This document shows positions 35,493 to 46,251 of a DNA stretch of 64,000 bases, piece by piece. The stretch covers positions 1,674,001 through 1,738,000 of the forward strand of contig MARA01000007.1 of the NCBI GenBank assembly GCA_001792895.1, given 5' to 3'. Made by a program: the position numbers and the translations under genes. This DNA comes from Lentinus brumalis (Eukaryota; Basidiomycota; Agaricomycetes; Polyporales; Polyporaceae). Below the pieces are notes generated by a model. It saw only the letters and a list, made by a program, of their open reading frames with translations. It had not been told where the DNA came from and made no database searches. Position 1 is the stretch's first letter. Every line of letters starts with the position of its first letter.

Positions 35493-36419
35493 ACACCATT
35501 AAACTCTGAGACACCGTCGCTTAGCAGCACCATGTCTCTGCAGCAGTGCAGCTCGAGTACGAACCATGCCAATCGAGGGTTAGTAGCGCAGCATGCCATT
35601 AGTAACACTTGCGACCGCTACTTTCACCCCGAGCTCAGAGACTTGGACAGGTCGCTGAGTAGCGAATTGAGCCCGCGTGTATCACTCGCATAGACATCCT
35701 CACGGCCTTCTCATTGGCCAGAATACGCACGGCTCGCTATCAGAGTTCAGACACCGTACGGTACCGAAAAACCCAATGCACCCGCTCGACGGCCGAGTAC
35801 CGAATATCGAACGTCGAAGAGCTCAATGGACCCCTCTGGTCCCGAACGATGCTACCAGCTGACCTCATTCCCGACTCTCGGCCCGCCCGGGTGCAGAGTC
35901 TGAACTTGCGGCCAACGGAGAAGAGCCCATTCACTTGCGAGCTCTATATCACCTCCAGGGACGTCGACACTAGTCATTCGAGAACGCGTTTCGAAAGCCT
36001 TCGCGACATACGTCAAGGGCGAAGTCGGCTGATCTGGCCACCGGCCTCCTCTCTGCCTAGTCCCCTGCAAATGAGCTCGTGAGCAAGGTATGTACTGTGT
36101 GGTAGTACCTATGGTCGAGACACAATCAGCATTCAAACGCTCCACAGAGACAACTTGTTCAACACGAGCGGCTAATGAGCTATGCACGCGTTTGGTATAC
36201 TTCCTTCCTCTTTCAGAAGGATGGATCTCAGATAATCTCTTGATCGATGACCACGTGGGTGGATCTGGGATTATTTTGTGGCCATTGATTTTGCGGGTAT
36301 GACGCCTGACGCGACGACCGCGTCTCCGTCTCACCGTCTCCCCTCCTCCCGCTGAGCCTCCATTCTGCCACGACACGACAACAACCACAAGTCTACTTGC
36401 TTGATCACCCCTGCGCCGA
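35493..36419. other. intergenic region upstream of the F-box gene
   Basis: About 0.9 kb between divergent transcription units. It includes mixed short frames of no evident meaning and no clear TATA box. The F-box frame stays open from 36420, so the true 5' end of that gene may lie here. Confidence 0.5.
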
Positions 36420-36569
36420 TTGAAACGTTTCAACGCGTCCCGGAGACACGAGACACCCGTGACATCCTTCATACAACCACGACATCCCAACTGCGGCGCT
36501 CGCATTTCCTGGTGCGTGAAAGTCGAAACAGCCTGTGGCGAACGGAGCTCAAGGTCTAGCAGAGCTGCA

Positions 36570-38435
36570 ATGGTACCCGTCGTCCCCGATCTCCTCCCAA
36601 ACAACCCCTTCCTGGCCCCGAAGGACGGCAGATGTCTCATCAACGAACTCCCGTCTGAACTCCTGTCCCACATCTTCACCCTCGGCTGGACGCCAGAGCG
36701 CGACCAAGAAGACGAGGAGGATGACTTCGAGGACGTCGACGAGGGCGCCTCCGACGAGCTGTCCTACTCCTCCGGCTCGTCTGACTCCGGTTCCGACGAC
36801 GATGGTGATGGCGAGGACCACGACGGCAGTCACTCGCACCACGGCGACGAGGAGGACAGGTCGCGCAAGCTCCCGTTCAATGTCCTCGTCTCCCACGTCT
36901 GCCAGCGATGGCGCGACGTCGCGCTCTCCAACTCCCTCCTATGGAACCACATCAGTTTCGTCGGGCCACCTCCGTACGAACGCGCGCTGACATACCTCGC
37001 GCGCGCCGCGTCTGCGCCGCTCGCACTCACTGTCGACCGGACGGCGGAGCAGGAAGACGAGGAGTTCTCGGAGTCGGACTACGACGTCGACGAGGACGAG
37101 GGGCCGAAGGACAACGACCCGGACCTCAGCATCATCACCGGGATCATGGACGTCATCATACCGCACATTGAGCACACACAGGCCCTGCAGATCATGGTCT
37201 CCTTCTACCCGCAAATGCACCGCGCGCTGGAGATGATGGGCGCGTGCCACGGTGCGCCGATCCTCGAGGTGCTGCAGCTCTACCACTACGAGGACACGGA
37301 CGAGCACGAGACGTTCAAGTGGCAGGACCTCCGCGAGCAGCCGTTCGTCCTCTTCCACGGCAACCTGCCGCGCCTGACACATGTCGCGCTCTGGGGCGTG
37401 CACGTCGACTGGTCGCCGCAGGGCTCGCCGTACCTCACCGGCCTCACCGACATTGAGCTCGCGTACCACGCCCGAGACGTCCGCCCCAGCATCTACGACT
37501 TCGCCCGGATCCTGCGGACATCGCCAGATCTGCGCACGCTCACGCTCTGTCTCTCCAGCCCCGCCGGGAATCCCTCGGAGTGGCCCTCGGGGCTCCCGCT
37601 CAGCGCAGACGACATGGACATAGACGGCACCCCGCTCGTCCTCCCCAAGCTCTCCGAGCTCGTCCTCGCCTACCTCGAGCCCGCCTACCTCCTCGCCCTC
37701 CTCCCCCGCCTCGCCTTCCCCGCGCTCACCTCCCTCGCGCTCGACCTCGAAGACGAGGACTACAGCGACATCCTCACCTACCTCGCCTCCCCGCGCTCCC
37801 TCCCGCAACCCCCGCAGCCCCCGCTCGCCCTCCGCGGCCCCGGCGTCGCCGGCTCGCCCGCCGCCCAGCGCGCCCGCTCCCTCCTCTCGAACCTCACCTC
37901 GCTCAAAATCGCAAGCCTCCCCTGCGCCGACCCGCTCGTCGCCGACGCGTACCGCCAGCTCGAGAAGGTCGTCGCGCTCAACCTCAACATGCTCTTCCTC
38001 GGCGACGGCTGGTTCGACCTGCTCTACCCCAAGGACCCCGCCGCGCCCGCGCTCGCGAACGAGCTCCTCGGGGCCGGCGAGCTCCTCCTCCCGCGCCTCG
38101 AGACGCTCACGTGCACGGGCATCGACGGCGCGCGCATGCGCGAGCTCGTCGGCCTGCGCGCGGCGCACGGGAAGCCCGTGAAGAAGGTGCTCATGAACCA
38201 GGACGACGACGTGAGCGAGGAGGACGAGCAGTGGCTCGGCGAGCACCTCGAGAAGTTCGAGTACTTTGAGGGCTCGGACGAGGAGGAGGACGTGCTGCCC
38301 GTGGACGACTTTGACGGGTTCGACACGGACGAGGACGGGTGGGAGGACGCGGAGGACGACGATGATATCGACGATGAGGATGACGACGACGACGACTTTG
38401 ACGATGCGCCGGGGATCGTCATCTTGCCGCTATAG
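36570..38435 (+). CDS. F-box protein with acidic insertion, intronless
   Basis: This is a putative substrate receptor of SCF ubiquitin ligases. The ATG at 36570 (MVPVVPDLLPNNPFL) is chosen because the F-box begins soon after; an in-frame ATG lies at 36420. The F-box first half is LINELPSELLSHIFTLGW and the second half is LPFNVLVSHVCQRWRDVALS with SLLWNHISF. Between them sits an acidic Asp/Glu/Ser stretch of about 75 residues where relatives usually have a short loop. A leucine-rich repeat-like C-terminal region follows (LPRLTHVALWGVHV, LPKLSELVLAYLEP and FPALTSLALDLE). The end is a second Asp/Glu run before GIVILPL. No intron is needed. Third-position GC is extreme after about 37.5 kb, creating long false antisense frames. 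Confidence 0.89.
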   Translation: MVPVVPDLLPNNPFLAPKDGRCLINELPSELLSHIFTLGWTPERDQEDEEDDFEDVDEGASDELSYSSGSSDSGSDDDGDGEDHDGSHSHHGDEEDRSRKLPFNVLVSHVCQRWRDVALSNSLLWNHISFVGPPPYERALTYLARAASAPLALTVDRTAEQEDEEFSESDYDVDEDEGPKDNDPDLSIITGIMDVIIPHIEHTQALQIMVSFYPQMHRALEMMGACHGAPILEVLQLYHYEDTDEHETFKWQDLREQPFVLFHGNLPRLTHVALWGVHVDWSPQGSPYLTGLTDIELAYHARDVRPSIYDFARILRTSPDLRTLTLCLSSPAGNPSEWPSGLPLSADDMDIDGTPLVLPKLSELVLAYLEPAYLLALLPRLAFPALTSLALDLEDEDYSDILTYLASPRSLPQPPQPPLALRGPGVAGSPAAQRARSLLSNLTSLKIASLPCADPLVADAYRQLEKVVALNLNMLFLGDGWFDLLYPKDPAAPALANELLGAGELLLPRLETLTCTGIDGARMRELVGLRAAHGKPVKKVLMNQDDDVSEEDEQWLGEHLEKFEYFEGSDEEEDVLPVDDFDGFDTDEDGWEDAEDDDDIDDEDDDDDDFDDAPGIVILPL

Positions 38436-38745
38436 CCTTCGAGGTCCGTTTCTTGACTCTTGGTTAGGGCGCACGGCGACGTGTACGCAGACAATCTTGT
38501 GTGCAAAAAGTAGAAGCTACGTATGTAGGGCGGTGATACAACATATTAAGATCCAGTGCTAGACTATCATACTGTACAATGTGGTCAATGTAGGGAGCGA
38601 CGACGAGCTACATACATGCAAGACTCAAGGGTCCAAAAGATATCAGACAGGGAAGCGTATGGACTGCAAGTGCGAGTGTCCAGGACGAGGCAGAGCGCGA
38701 CAAGCATACGAGGCGGGGCAAGGATCAAGGATATCAGACGAAGCT
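38436..38745. other. convergent 3' intergenic region
   Basis: About 310 bases between the F-box stop and the stop of the minus-strand membrane-protein gene. Nothing beyond two 3' UTRs is evident. Confidence 0.6.
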
Positions 38746-40870
38746 TCATAGCTTCTGGGGTTCATGACGAGGGAACGGGGCCCGCGTTTTCCCCTGAAGG
38801 TCCGAGTTCGACAAGAGGGACCCTGGCGACGCCGAAGACAACGTCTGGCACGCCCTCCTCCTCCACGCCCTCCTCGCTCCATCCGTCGAACCCGCGCGCC
38901 TTGCCCTTTCCCCCGGGGAAGGCCTGTGCATCTCCGAGTCGATAGAAGGGGGCACGTACCCGGACCGGTGCGGGTTCGGCATCGCGATCACGACAGCAAC
39001 GCGCACCTCCGCGGCGCGCTCGACTGGATCCTGGGGCACGAGCGGGATCGCCGGTGCGCTCGTCGCGAGGTCCTGGCTGCTGCTCGCGGCTGTGAGGGGT
39101 AGCGAGGAAGGGGAGGGCTCGGCGCGCGAGGGGGCGTTGGAGCGGCGCAGACGGTTGCGCCGGAAGACGTGCTCGAGGAGAACGACAGCGTTTGGCCGGT
39201 GGCCGCGGTTAATGGGCGTGCTTTGCGTCGGGTCCGGGGCAGGATCTTGCCCGGGCTTCGCGGAGGCGATGTTCCCGGCGAAGGGCTGGTAAGATTGGTT
39301 GCGTAGTGGTATGTCAGTACATCCATGGTTGAGTGTTTGTTATAGTTGGGATGCGGAGTTGTTGAGCCAACAATAGGGTACGTCATAGAGCGGTGATGTA
39401 CGCGGACTCTCGTCAGAATGCGCAGGAAGAGGACAGAGCGGATGCACTAACCATAAGTTTCTCCCAAGATCCGTCCTGCGGACTTGAAGTAGAGAACCAC
39501 GGAGGGAGCACGCTTACGTCGAACAGCGTCGGCCGCTGCAACTTGCGTCGCGGGGTGCGCCCGCCTCCAAACCCGCCAGTGCCGTCGTCCGAGGGGGAGA
39601 GCAGCATGCCTCCTGCTAGGGCCTCTTCGAGACGACGTCGGAACCGCCGACGAAGGAAGATGCCGCGCATGATGATGGCGGAGGAGATCGCCAGGAGGAG
39701 GAAGAGGGTCGCAAGGAATGTGAAGCTGAGGGTGTGTAGAGACGTTATCCCGAGTTGTGTTTGCGCGTGCACGGAAGCATGCGGGGGAGAGAAGGGGGGT
39801 CAGCATAGTTCTCGCAACGGCGAACGAAGAGTGCGGTGTAGTAGGGGAGGTCAAACTTCGATTATGAGGCCATGTTCTGGGGATTCTTGAATCGGATTCG
39901 AACACGGTTGTGGCTCCTGGCGTATACTCCTACTCGACGAGCACATCGGGGACTTCGACAGTCCTGATGTAAAGACAATGCCATCCAAGGTCACACCTTT
40001 CAAATTCGCTCGCAAAAGTAGAGGGTCCCTTGCCCTGACACACCATGGCCATATGAGCAGTGCACACGCCGTGCAAGTCACTGTAATCTCTCAAGGTGAT
40101 TGTCAGGGTATACGCTTGTGGGCCGTCCTCTCTGCACGTCAGTAGGCCCGTCAACGTCTGCCTACCAGAGAGCGAGGAATAAGCCGATGCACACTGACCA
40201 ATCACAAACTTTCCAACCCGACGTTTACCTAGGGCTTTGATGCGTGATTGGTAGGTGTGCATCGATTTATCCCCTGACAATTACTTCCAGAGATTAAAGT
40301 AGCTTGCACGCCGTGACCGCAGGATATTAGGTCAGAGGTACAGGAGCGCGTTGCGACGAACGAACGCCAGAATCGGAGGACTCTGAATCATCTCTGAATC
40401 CTCCCAGGATCGCGTTCTCATGTGGGAGCATATGGGGTGGTCAAAGTAGGCGGCGATTCTTGGGAAGATCAGGAAACCAAAGTGCTCCCTGAATCCGCGG
40501 CAGAATCCTCTCCATATCCACAACTTTGACCTCTCCTAATTTGTAGTGGGAACAATAGACGACGCGTGCATACACGAGCGCGATCGCGCAAGCTTAGATG
40601 AAACCTTCTGCACCGCGGCTACCATGACCACACGACCTATAGGATAACTCACAGATACAGCGAAGACGACGGTGGACCAAGCCCATTGGGGTTATCCGTG
40701 GCAGCAGCATCGCCAGTGGTCGTCGTAGTGGTGAAGAACGGGGTAGTCGAGGAAGAGCTCGCGCTTGAGGTCGGGGTTTGGGTGATCGTTGATGAAGCAC
40801 CAGTCGACGTGGTCGACGGCGCCGCCGACGTCGACGAACTCGTAGAAGAGCCCGACGTCCGGGACGACAT
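38746..40870 (-). CDS. single-span membrane protein, basidiomycete-specific type
   Basis: The product has unknown function. Exon 1 (40653-40870) encodes a Ser/Thr-rich ectodomain (MSSRTSGSSTSS). After a 927-nt intron (39726-40652) comes the membrane helix FTFLATLFLLLAISSAIIM, then a basic stop-transfer RRRFRRRLEEAL. A mini-exon encodes DGSWEKLM. The tail exon reads PFAGNIASAKPGQDP, VLLEHVFRRNRLRRS and VRVAVVIAMPNPHRSG. The expected acidic ending (GFDGWSEEGVEEEGVPDVVF, stop 38762) lies one frame over, at the C4G5 run near 38913-38921. The uninterrupted frame instead runs to 38746 with Arg-rich text. Relatives I recall have the acidic ending, so a one-base error or mutation is likely. The protein may extend upstream through 41004-41261. 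Confidence 0.72.
40119..40165 (-). repeat. dispersed coding-like motif (LTGLLTCREDGP), copy 2
   Basis: This is the partner of 26826-26872 on the opposite strand. It lies within the 927-nt intron of the single-span membrane-protein gene, inside a 116-codon open frame (39930-40280) that starts MSGDKSMHTYQSRIKALG. Outside the 47 bp the two copies show no similarity that I can see. Confidence 0.8.
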
Positions 40871-41003
40871 GGCGGTGAGAATGATAGAGATACGATTCCG
40901 AAGGCGCCGTGAGAGAGGGCGCAGCCCCCTCCCTGGCCACGGCCAAACGCGGAACTCACTCATTGACCGACGTCCAACTGCTCCCGTTTACAGCTGTCTA
41001 GCA

Positions 41004-41261
41004 TTATCCCCGCGTTCCCCGCAGGCTGGATATACATACCGTAAGTACGACGCCGGGCGAGCCTGAGGAGAGTTTAGCCGTCTCGTCGGCAATTATGCAC
41101 CGTGACGCCTCCGAGTTCGTCCCCGAGCAGCACGCAGAAGTCAGCGTTCCCAGAGCATAAGTACGTTTATCCGTACGAAGCCTCCAAAGTGCAGCCGACC
41201 GAACATCCTGCGTCACTGCTGCATTTATAGGCTCAAGCTCAAGCATTCCCGCGACGTCCAT
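41004..41261 (-). CDS. possible upstream exon or small gene
   Basis: The frame starts MDVAGMLELEPINAAVTQDV and continues ALWRLRTDKRTYALGTLT and CIIADETAKLSSGSPGVVLT. A donor GTATGT follows VVLT at about 41040. A short candidate exon (NGSSWTSVNE, donor GTGAGT) lies at about 40960-40990. Together these could be the 5' exons of the membrane-protein gene whose first clear ATG is at 40870, but I could not prove the joins. Otherwise it would be an isolated fragment. Confidence 0.3.
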   Translation of the reverse strand: MDVAGMLELEPINAAVTQDVRSAALWRLRTDKRTYALGTLTSACCSGTNSEASRCIIADETAKLSSGSPGVVLTVCISSLRGTRG

Positions 41262-42610
41262 GCATGGTCGTCGTCTCTCCTGGTGACCGCCGCACACCTG
41301 CACCCACCTGATTCACATCCCATTAGCCCACAGTGTCACTGTCGACTTCTGCATGTGCCACGGTCATGGCGCGCCCGTACGTACGTACGTACCTCCTTAC
41401 GAACGAGCAGCGCGAACCAGCCTCACCCTACTCATGCCATCCGCATGGCCCCGTTCATTCCACGATGGCGTGGGCACTGGCAGATGGCGCCAGAGAAGGC
41501 CGGAGAACGAGGATCAGAACGCGTACATGCCCAATTGTGCTATGTACTCTCCGATCTCGAGCGAGCCCAGCTGAACGACGGCAGGCAGGTCTCGAGACCC
41601 GCACTTATGTAGCAAGAACAGTTACTGCACACCGACGGACATGGCACCGTGACAGTGACACGCAAGGACGCATGCACCTAACCGATAAACGTACGCGTTC
41701 AACCATTACCCCGGACCCTGGCGAGCAGCACCCCCACGAGAGCCAGTCCAGGCGCAGTTTGGAACGCTCAAAAGAAGCCAGCACTAAACAGCGCGACCTG
41801 CGCATGGCTCCCCGGATGCACAGACCTACCGCATCGCGCGTCCAACGTTCGTGAATCGTCGCAGGCCTCAGCCTCAGGGATGCGCGGATCGTAATCGAGG
41901 GAACGTCAACGGTCTCGGCTGGGCCCTAGCTCAGAATTGAATCCCCGGGCTCGGACGGACGCAGCACGGAGAGAGGCTTCTGGACTTCTTTCATTTCATT
42001 ACTATCCACAGGAGGCACGGTGATTACTTGCTACGACGGCGGGGACGTAGACGGAGGGAATAGGGAGGGAGGGGAGGAGAAGGGAAGGAGCAGCAGCAGA
42101 GATAAAGCGAGTAGTACTAAGCGCGAAGGACGACGTAAGGGAATAGTAGAACGAGGAAGTTCGTCGGTCAGTTCATTACGAGGGGTACCGAGACGGCAGA
42201 CCTGGCCAGGAGGAGGTGCCAGGGAGGAGGGGATATAACGGGCGGATCGTGTGAGCGAGCGCACGAACGCAAACAACGCAGATGCGAGGAAAGCAGCGGC
42301 AACGTGTAACGGAGCGAATGCAGAATGCAGGAGAAAATGCGTGAATGCGCAGAAGACGGAATTAGTGAGGATGGGTGGGACGACGGAGGGTAGACATGCA
42401 TGCAGCATACCGGGACCCATAGTCGCAGCCGCAGCCCTAGGAGTTCGGAGGCGAGGGGGGAGTGCAGAGGAGATAACGGTTGCAAGAGGGAACGTCGATG
42501 CGAGCAGGCGACTCGCGTGCAGTCGCCACATCCGCAGAAGGGGGAGAGGCCGGAGACAACTGTACACGAAGAATGTGCAGGATATATGCGCAGGCCGCCA
42601 GGCCGCCGGG
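41262..42610. other. intergenic region
   Basis: About 1.35 kb including the 3' region of the TCP11/Sok1 gene. A short (GTAC)4 run is at 41377-41392. A 223-codon minus-strand frame at 42031-42702 is Ser/Pro/Leu-rich and overlaps the Sok1 3' end in another frame; I do not believe it. Confidence 0.5.
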
Positions 42611-45394
42611 CTATGACGACCGCACAGCGGGAGCCGGGAGGGGTCCGGGGACAGGGAACGCAGCGGGAGCGGGGACGGCGGCAGCCTCGGCCGCGAGCGC
42701 AACCACGTCCGCGTCGTCGTCTTCTCCCGTCAGGAACGACGGCAGCGCGTACATCGCCCCGTACACGTTTCCGTGGATGGTCACCAGCTTGGCAGCACGT
42801 TCCGCCAGGTGTCGGATCTCCGGCATGAGGGGCTCGAGCCCGCTCGACGTGGGCGCGGCATTGGTGTTTTCAGTCTTCGGCGTCGAGGATGAAGATGACG
42901 GGGATGGAGATGAGGGAGACGACGAGGATGGGAGAACGATGTTGAGAACAGCCTCCTCCACGCACTCCCGTATGCGTTTCTTGAGGATCACACTGAGCGG
43001 GGACCCAGCCCGAAGGTTGCTCTCCGCCCAGTTGTTCGCCAAGCTGAGTACATGCGCATCAGGAGCCTTGAGCTCGCTCTCCGTCGACTCCACAGCGGAG
43101 TTTTGTGGCGGCCACGGCTCGGTCGCACGCCTCGTAACCTGCAGGACGACATCCCCGATATCCGCCCGCCACTTGCGCATCTCCGCCTCGCGGTCGCGTT
43201 CTCGTTCGTGTCTGCTCGACGACCGACTGCTGCTGCTGCTGCTGCTCCCGCTACTGCCGCTCGCACGCGGGCGATTTTGCATGAAGCACAGGCCGAGGTG
43301 CGGCGGCCCGATCTCCCAGATCTCCTTCTTCAGCCGGAGCAGCTCGTCGTTCGACACGAGCGTGCGCGCCTGCGCAGACGTCCGCGACTGCCGGTGCATG
43401 TGCGAGTGCACGAGCTGCCGGTAGAGCATGAGCAGCGAGTAGAGCGCGGTGAAGTCCGACGCGTCCGTGCTCAGCGTCGCTAGCCGGCTGTAGTCGAGGA
43501 AGAAAGTCTCGGGATAGCCGGCGAAGCTCGACGAGCTGTGGCTGGAGCTGCTCGAACCATGGGACCGCGAGTTGACGAGCGGGGGAGCCGAAGAGATCGT
43601 CGGGGTCGACGCCGTCGAGGCGGGTGCAGAGGCCGGTGGAGACGGCTGGACGGGGGCCGCAGGGGGTGCAGGGGGGTCGAAGATCAGGTTCACCACCGCT
43701 TTCACGATGGCGATTGTAGTGCGGGTCTGCAGGGAGGCTTGGGGCTGCAGGAACCGCTGAGAAAGCAGCGAGGACTTGCTGCTCTCCAGATCGCGATGGG
43801 CAGTCCGCAGCCACTCGCGCGTCGCCTGCAGCTTCTTCGGCTGGCCGTTGGGCCGTGCCTCCTGGAACGTCCTGATCTCGTATTGGGCGGCGGTCCTGAC
43901 CAGATAGGGCCGGAGCGTCTGCAGCTGGTGGTTTGCCACGTCCTAAGGCCACACGGAAGTGACGTCCCACCGCGAGAGCGACACGAGAGGCGCGGCAACG
44001 GATTTAAGGAGCACCACACATCAGACATGTCCGCGATCAGGCACGAGAAACGCAAACACTCACGAGTTTCATCAGTTCCATGATCTCGAAGCACATCCTG
44101 ATCGCGCGGACTGCGTCCAGTTTGGTCCCCGCACCTCCGGGTGCGCAACTTCGGGCGAGCGCGACCATCTGGTCGACCGCCGCGTCGCGCATCGGCGCAC
44201 AGTGGCAGCGGATTATATCACCGATCGCTTGGAACACGCCTGAGGGGTCGAACAGGCCATGGTCAATCTCCTGCTGGATGAGTTCCGGGTCCAGAAGCTG
44301 TCGGAGGTGCGCCACATGCGCAATATTCTGCTGGAACTGCGGGTGCTGAGGGGCGGCGGGAACAGAAGCTCCGGCGGCCGTGTGCTGGGCTGCTGCATCG
44401 GCTGGATGATCGACACCAGAACCTCCAAGAGCTCGTGCAGAAGGGGCCGGATGCGGGAGGGCGTGCGGACGGTCAGCATGTTCCCCGTCGAGAAGGCGAG
44501 CATGGGCCGCTCGGTCGGGAGCTGGAGCACGCCGCAGGCGCAGCGGCGCTCTGCGAGGCGTCCACTCCCGTCGAGAGTGGTGCAGGTGCACCCGCACTCG
44601 AGCTCGCGGACGATCGCGAGCCAGTAGTTGTCCGCCAGATCACGCTTGCGGCGACTGGAGGTGGGACGGAACTGGAGTCCGGAATCGAACAACAGGTCAT
44701 GGCCTACAATGAATGCACATGGATGAGAACGGAAGGGCTGCTACGTCAGGAAGGAACGGGGACTGACGGAGCTGGGGATTGCGGAGTATCGCTTCGAGAT
44801 CAAGCTCCTTCAATGTGTCTCTGTTTATGGGTGGTTGGTGAGGGGGTATATGCGGCGACACGACGGCGGGATCGATGGGGGAGACGGGCACGGAGCGAGA
44901 AGAAGGCAGGGCGGGAAGACTGGCCGTGCGCAAGAGAGACCCTCTGCAAGGACCGGGTTCGGTCGCGGACACAATACCAGTATCGCGAGTTTCTCCCGCA
45001 CGACGCTGCCGACTGAGGTGCCGCGAAGAGGCCTGGCGTTGGCCACGTCGGGGGCGGTGTGGCGAGGCTGGCGGGGAGGAGGGTATATCTATGCGGAGTC
45101 GCTTGGGGGACGGCTGGCCTTCGCGGGCACGTTGGGAAGGAAGGCGGCGGGGGAGGGGGAGGGCCAGGCGGAAGTCATACCTTGGCTGGCGCGTGCTATG
45201 GGCCATGCGGCGGCGGGGGCAGCGGCGGAGGGGTCTGCAGGACAGCGCGGGGTTGCCTGGACGTCGATGAGCATGGGCTCGGGGGTGTTGACGGAGTCCT
45301 GCTGGACGGGGCTGGGGGCGTGGTCGTCCTGGTCAGCCTTGCGTTTGCGGCGGAGGGAGTGGATGGGGCGGGAGTGGTGAGCGAGGTCGTCCAT
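42611..45394 (-). CDS. SOK1: TCP11-domain protein, Sok1-like
   Basis: Sok1 acts in the yeast cAMP/PKA pathway as a suppressor of PKA loss; animal TCP11 is linked to sperm function. The ATG at 45394 (MDDLAHHSRPIHSLRRKRK) starts a disordered Pro/Ser-rich N-terminus. The family core begins PPINRDTLKELDLEAILRNP, then LFDSGLQFRPTSSRRKRDLA and NYWLAIVRELECGCTC. Further on come LDPELIQQEIDHGLFDPSGV and RAIRMCFEIMELMK. The long last exon continues LRPYLVRTAAQYEIRTFQ, DYSRLATLSTDASDFTALY and a Ser-rich basic linker (RHERERDREAEMRKW). It then has ILKKRIRECVEEAVLNIVLP and ends AVRSS. About six exons; all frames join at GT/AG sites. It looks complete. Confidence 0.92.
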
Positions 45395-46251
45395 GGGAGG
45401 GACGGGGAGGAAGATACGGGAGGGGAAGAAGGATATGGGCGACCATATTTAGGGAGGCGAGGAGGAACGCGTGGTAGCAGCCCGCTTGAGGAACACGCTG
45501 CCATAAGGCCAGCGACTCGCACTCGGGCTCCCTCCGCGCTGCCCCTTTGTGTGCCCAGCCGCAACGCGCATACAACCACGCATACAACCAGCCGCGCATA
45601 CACCCAGCCGTCCATTCTCCCGCAGAACCCAGCGTGTCCGAGCAGCGTACAATGGACGGCAGCACCAGGAGCTTGTCTCTGAGACTCCGGCTGCCCAATC
45701 GGGATTGACGCGTCGTGGCACCGACGACCGTTGGAATGGCAGCGGCCTCTAGCAGCCAGCCCCCGCCGTCTCCAAGTCCAAGGCTTTCAGACCGAGAATG
45801 CCAAAGCGTAAGGTATGTTTTGCACTTCACACGCCCCTGCCGCACGATCACCACGTTGAGGCCAGCGTTCTGCGTGCTCAGGCCAGCGTACGTAAGAGCC
45901 CAATCAGATGCACCTCGTCTCCTGGACTCTGCACCGTCCCTCTTGCGCGCACTTCCCGCCCGCCCGCCGTGCGGTGCGCTCCCCGCTGCCCTGCCACCGC
46001 GCACAACCCCTCGGCTGCGACCGTGCGCAGTACTCGAGGCTGCGCGTCGTCTGGGGCCGTCGCGTTCATTACAGATATCTCTTCGACATGAGGCTCCCGT
46101 CTCCTAATCCAGAGGGTCCAACCCTGTTCTCCCGGTCCGGCCGTGGCCACCGCAGACTGCCTCCGTGCTTTCCCTTTTCGCCCCCTGCGAGCGTCCCGGC
46201 GTTCGGTATGCACCCTTCCGCATTCGCACTCTCCTTCCCCTTTGGGAACCA
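45395..46251. other. upstream region of SOK1 with short tandem repeat
   Basis: This region holds the SOK1 5' region. At 45566-45609 a unit of about 15 bp built on GCATACAACCA repeats three times. A minus-strand frame covering 45333-46004 has some coding-like stretches (RQGRVKCKTYLTLWHSRSE) that I could not assemble into a gene. Confidence 0.45.

Noticed and set aside
34555..35502. 315-codon plus-strand open frame
   Set aside because: Antisense to the first exon of the Rax1-like gene; composition typical of shadow frames (Arg/Gly/Ser).
36939..38246. 435-codon minus-strand open frame opposite the F-box gene
   Set aside because: It is the mirror of a GC-rich third-position bias on the plus strand; its text is Arg/Glu/Gly/Val repeats, while the plus strand encodes a recognisable F-box protein.
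39885..39915. tRNA-like T-loop sequence GTTCGAATC on the minus strand
   Set aside because: The flanking bases do not pair as a T-stem and no A box or acceptor stem is present at the right distance.
42031..42702. 223-codon minus-strand open frame at the SOK1 3' end
   Set aside because: Overlaps the SOK1 terminal exon in another frame and is Ser/Pro/Leu-rich without features.
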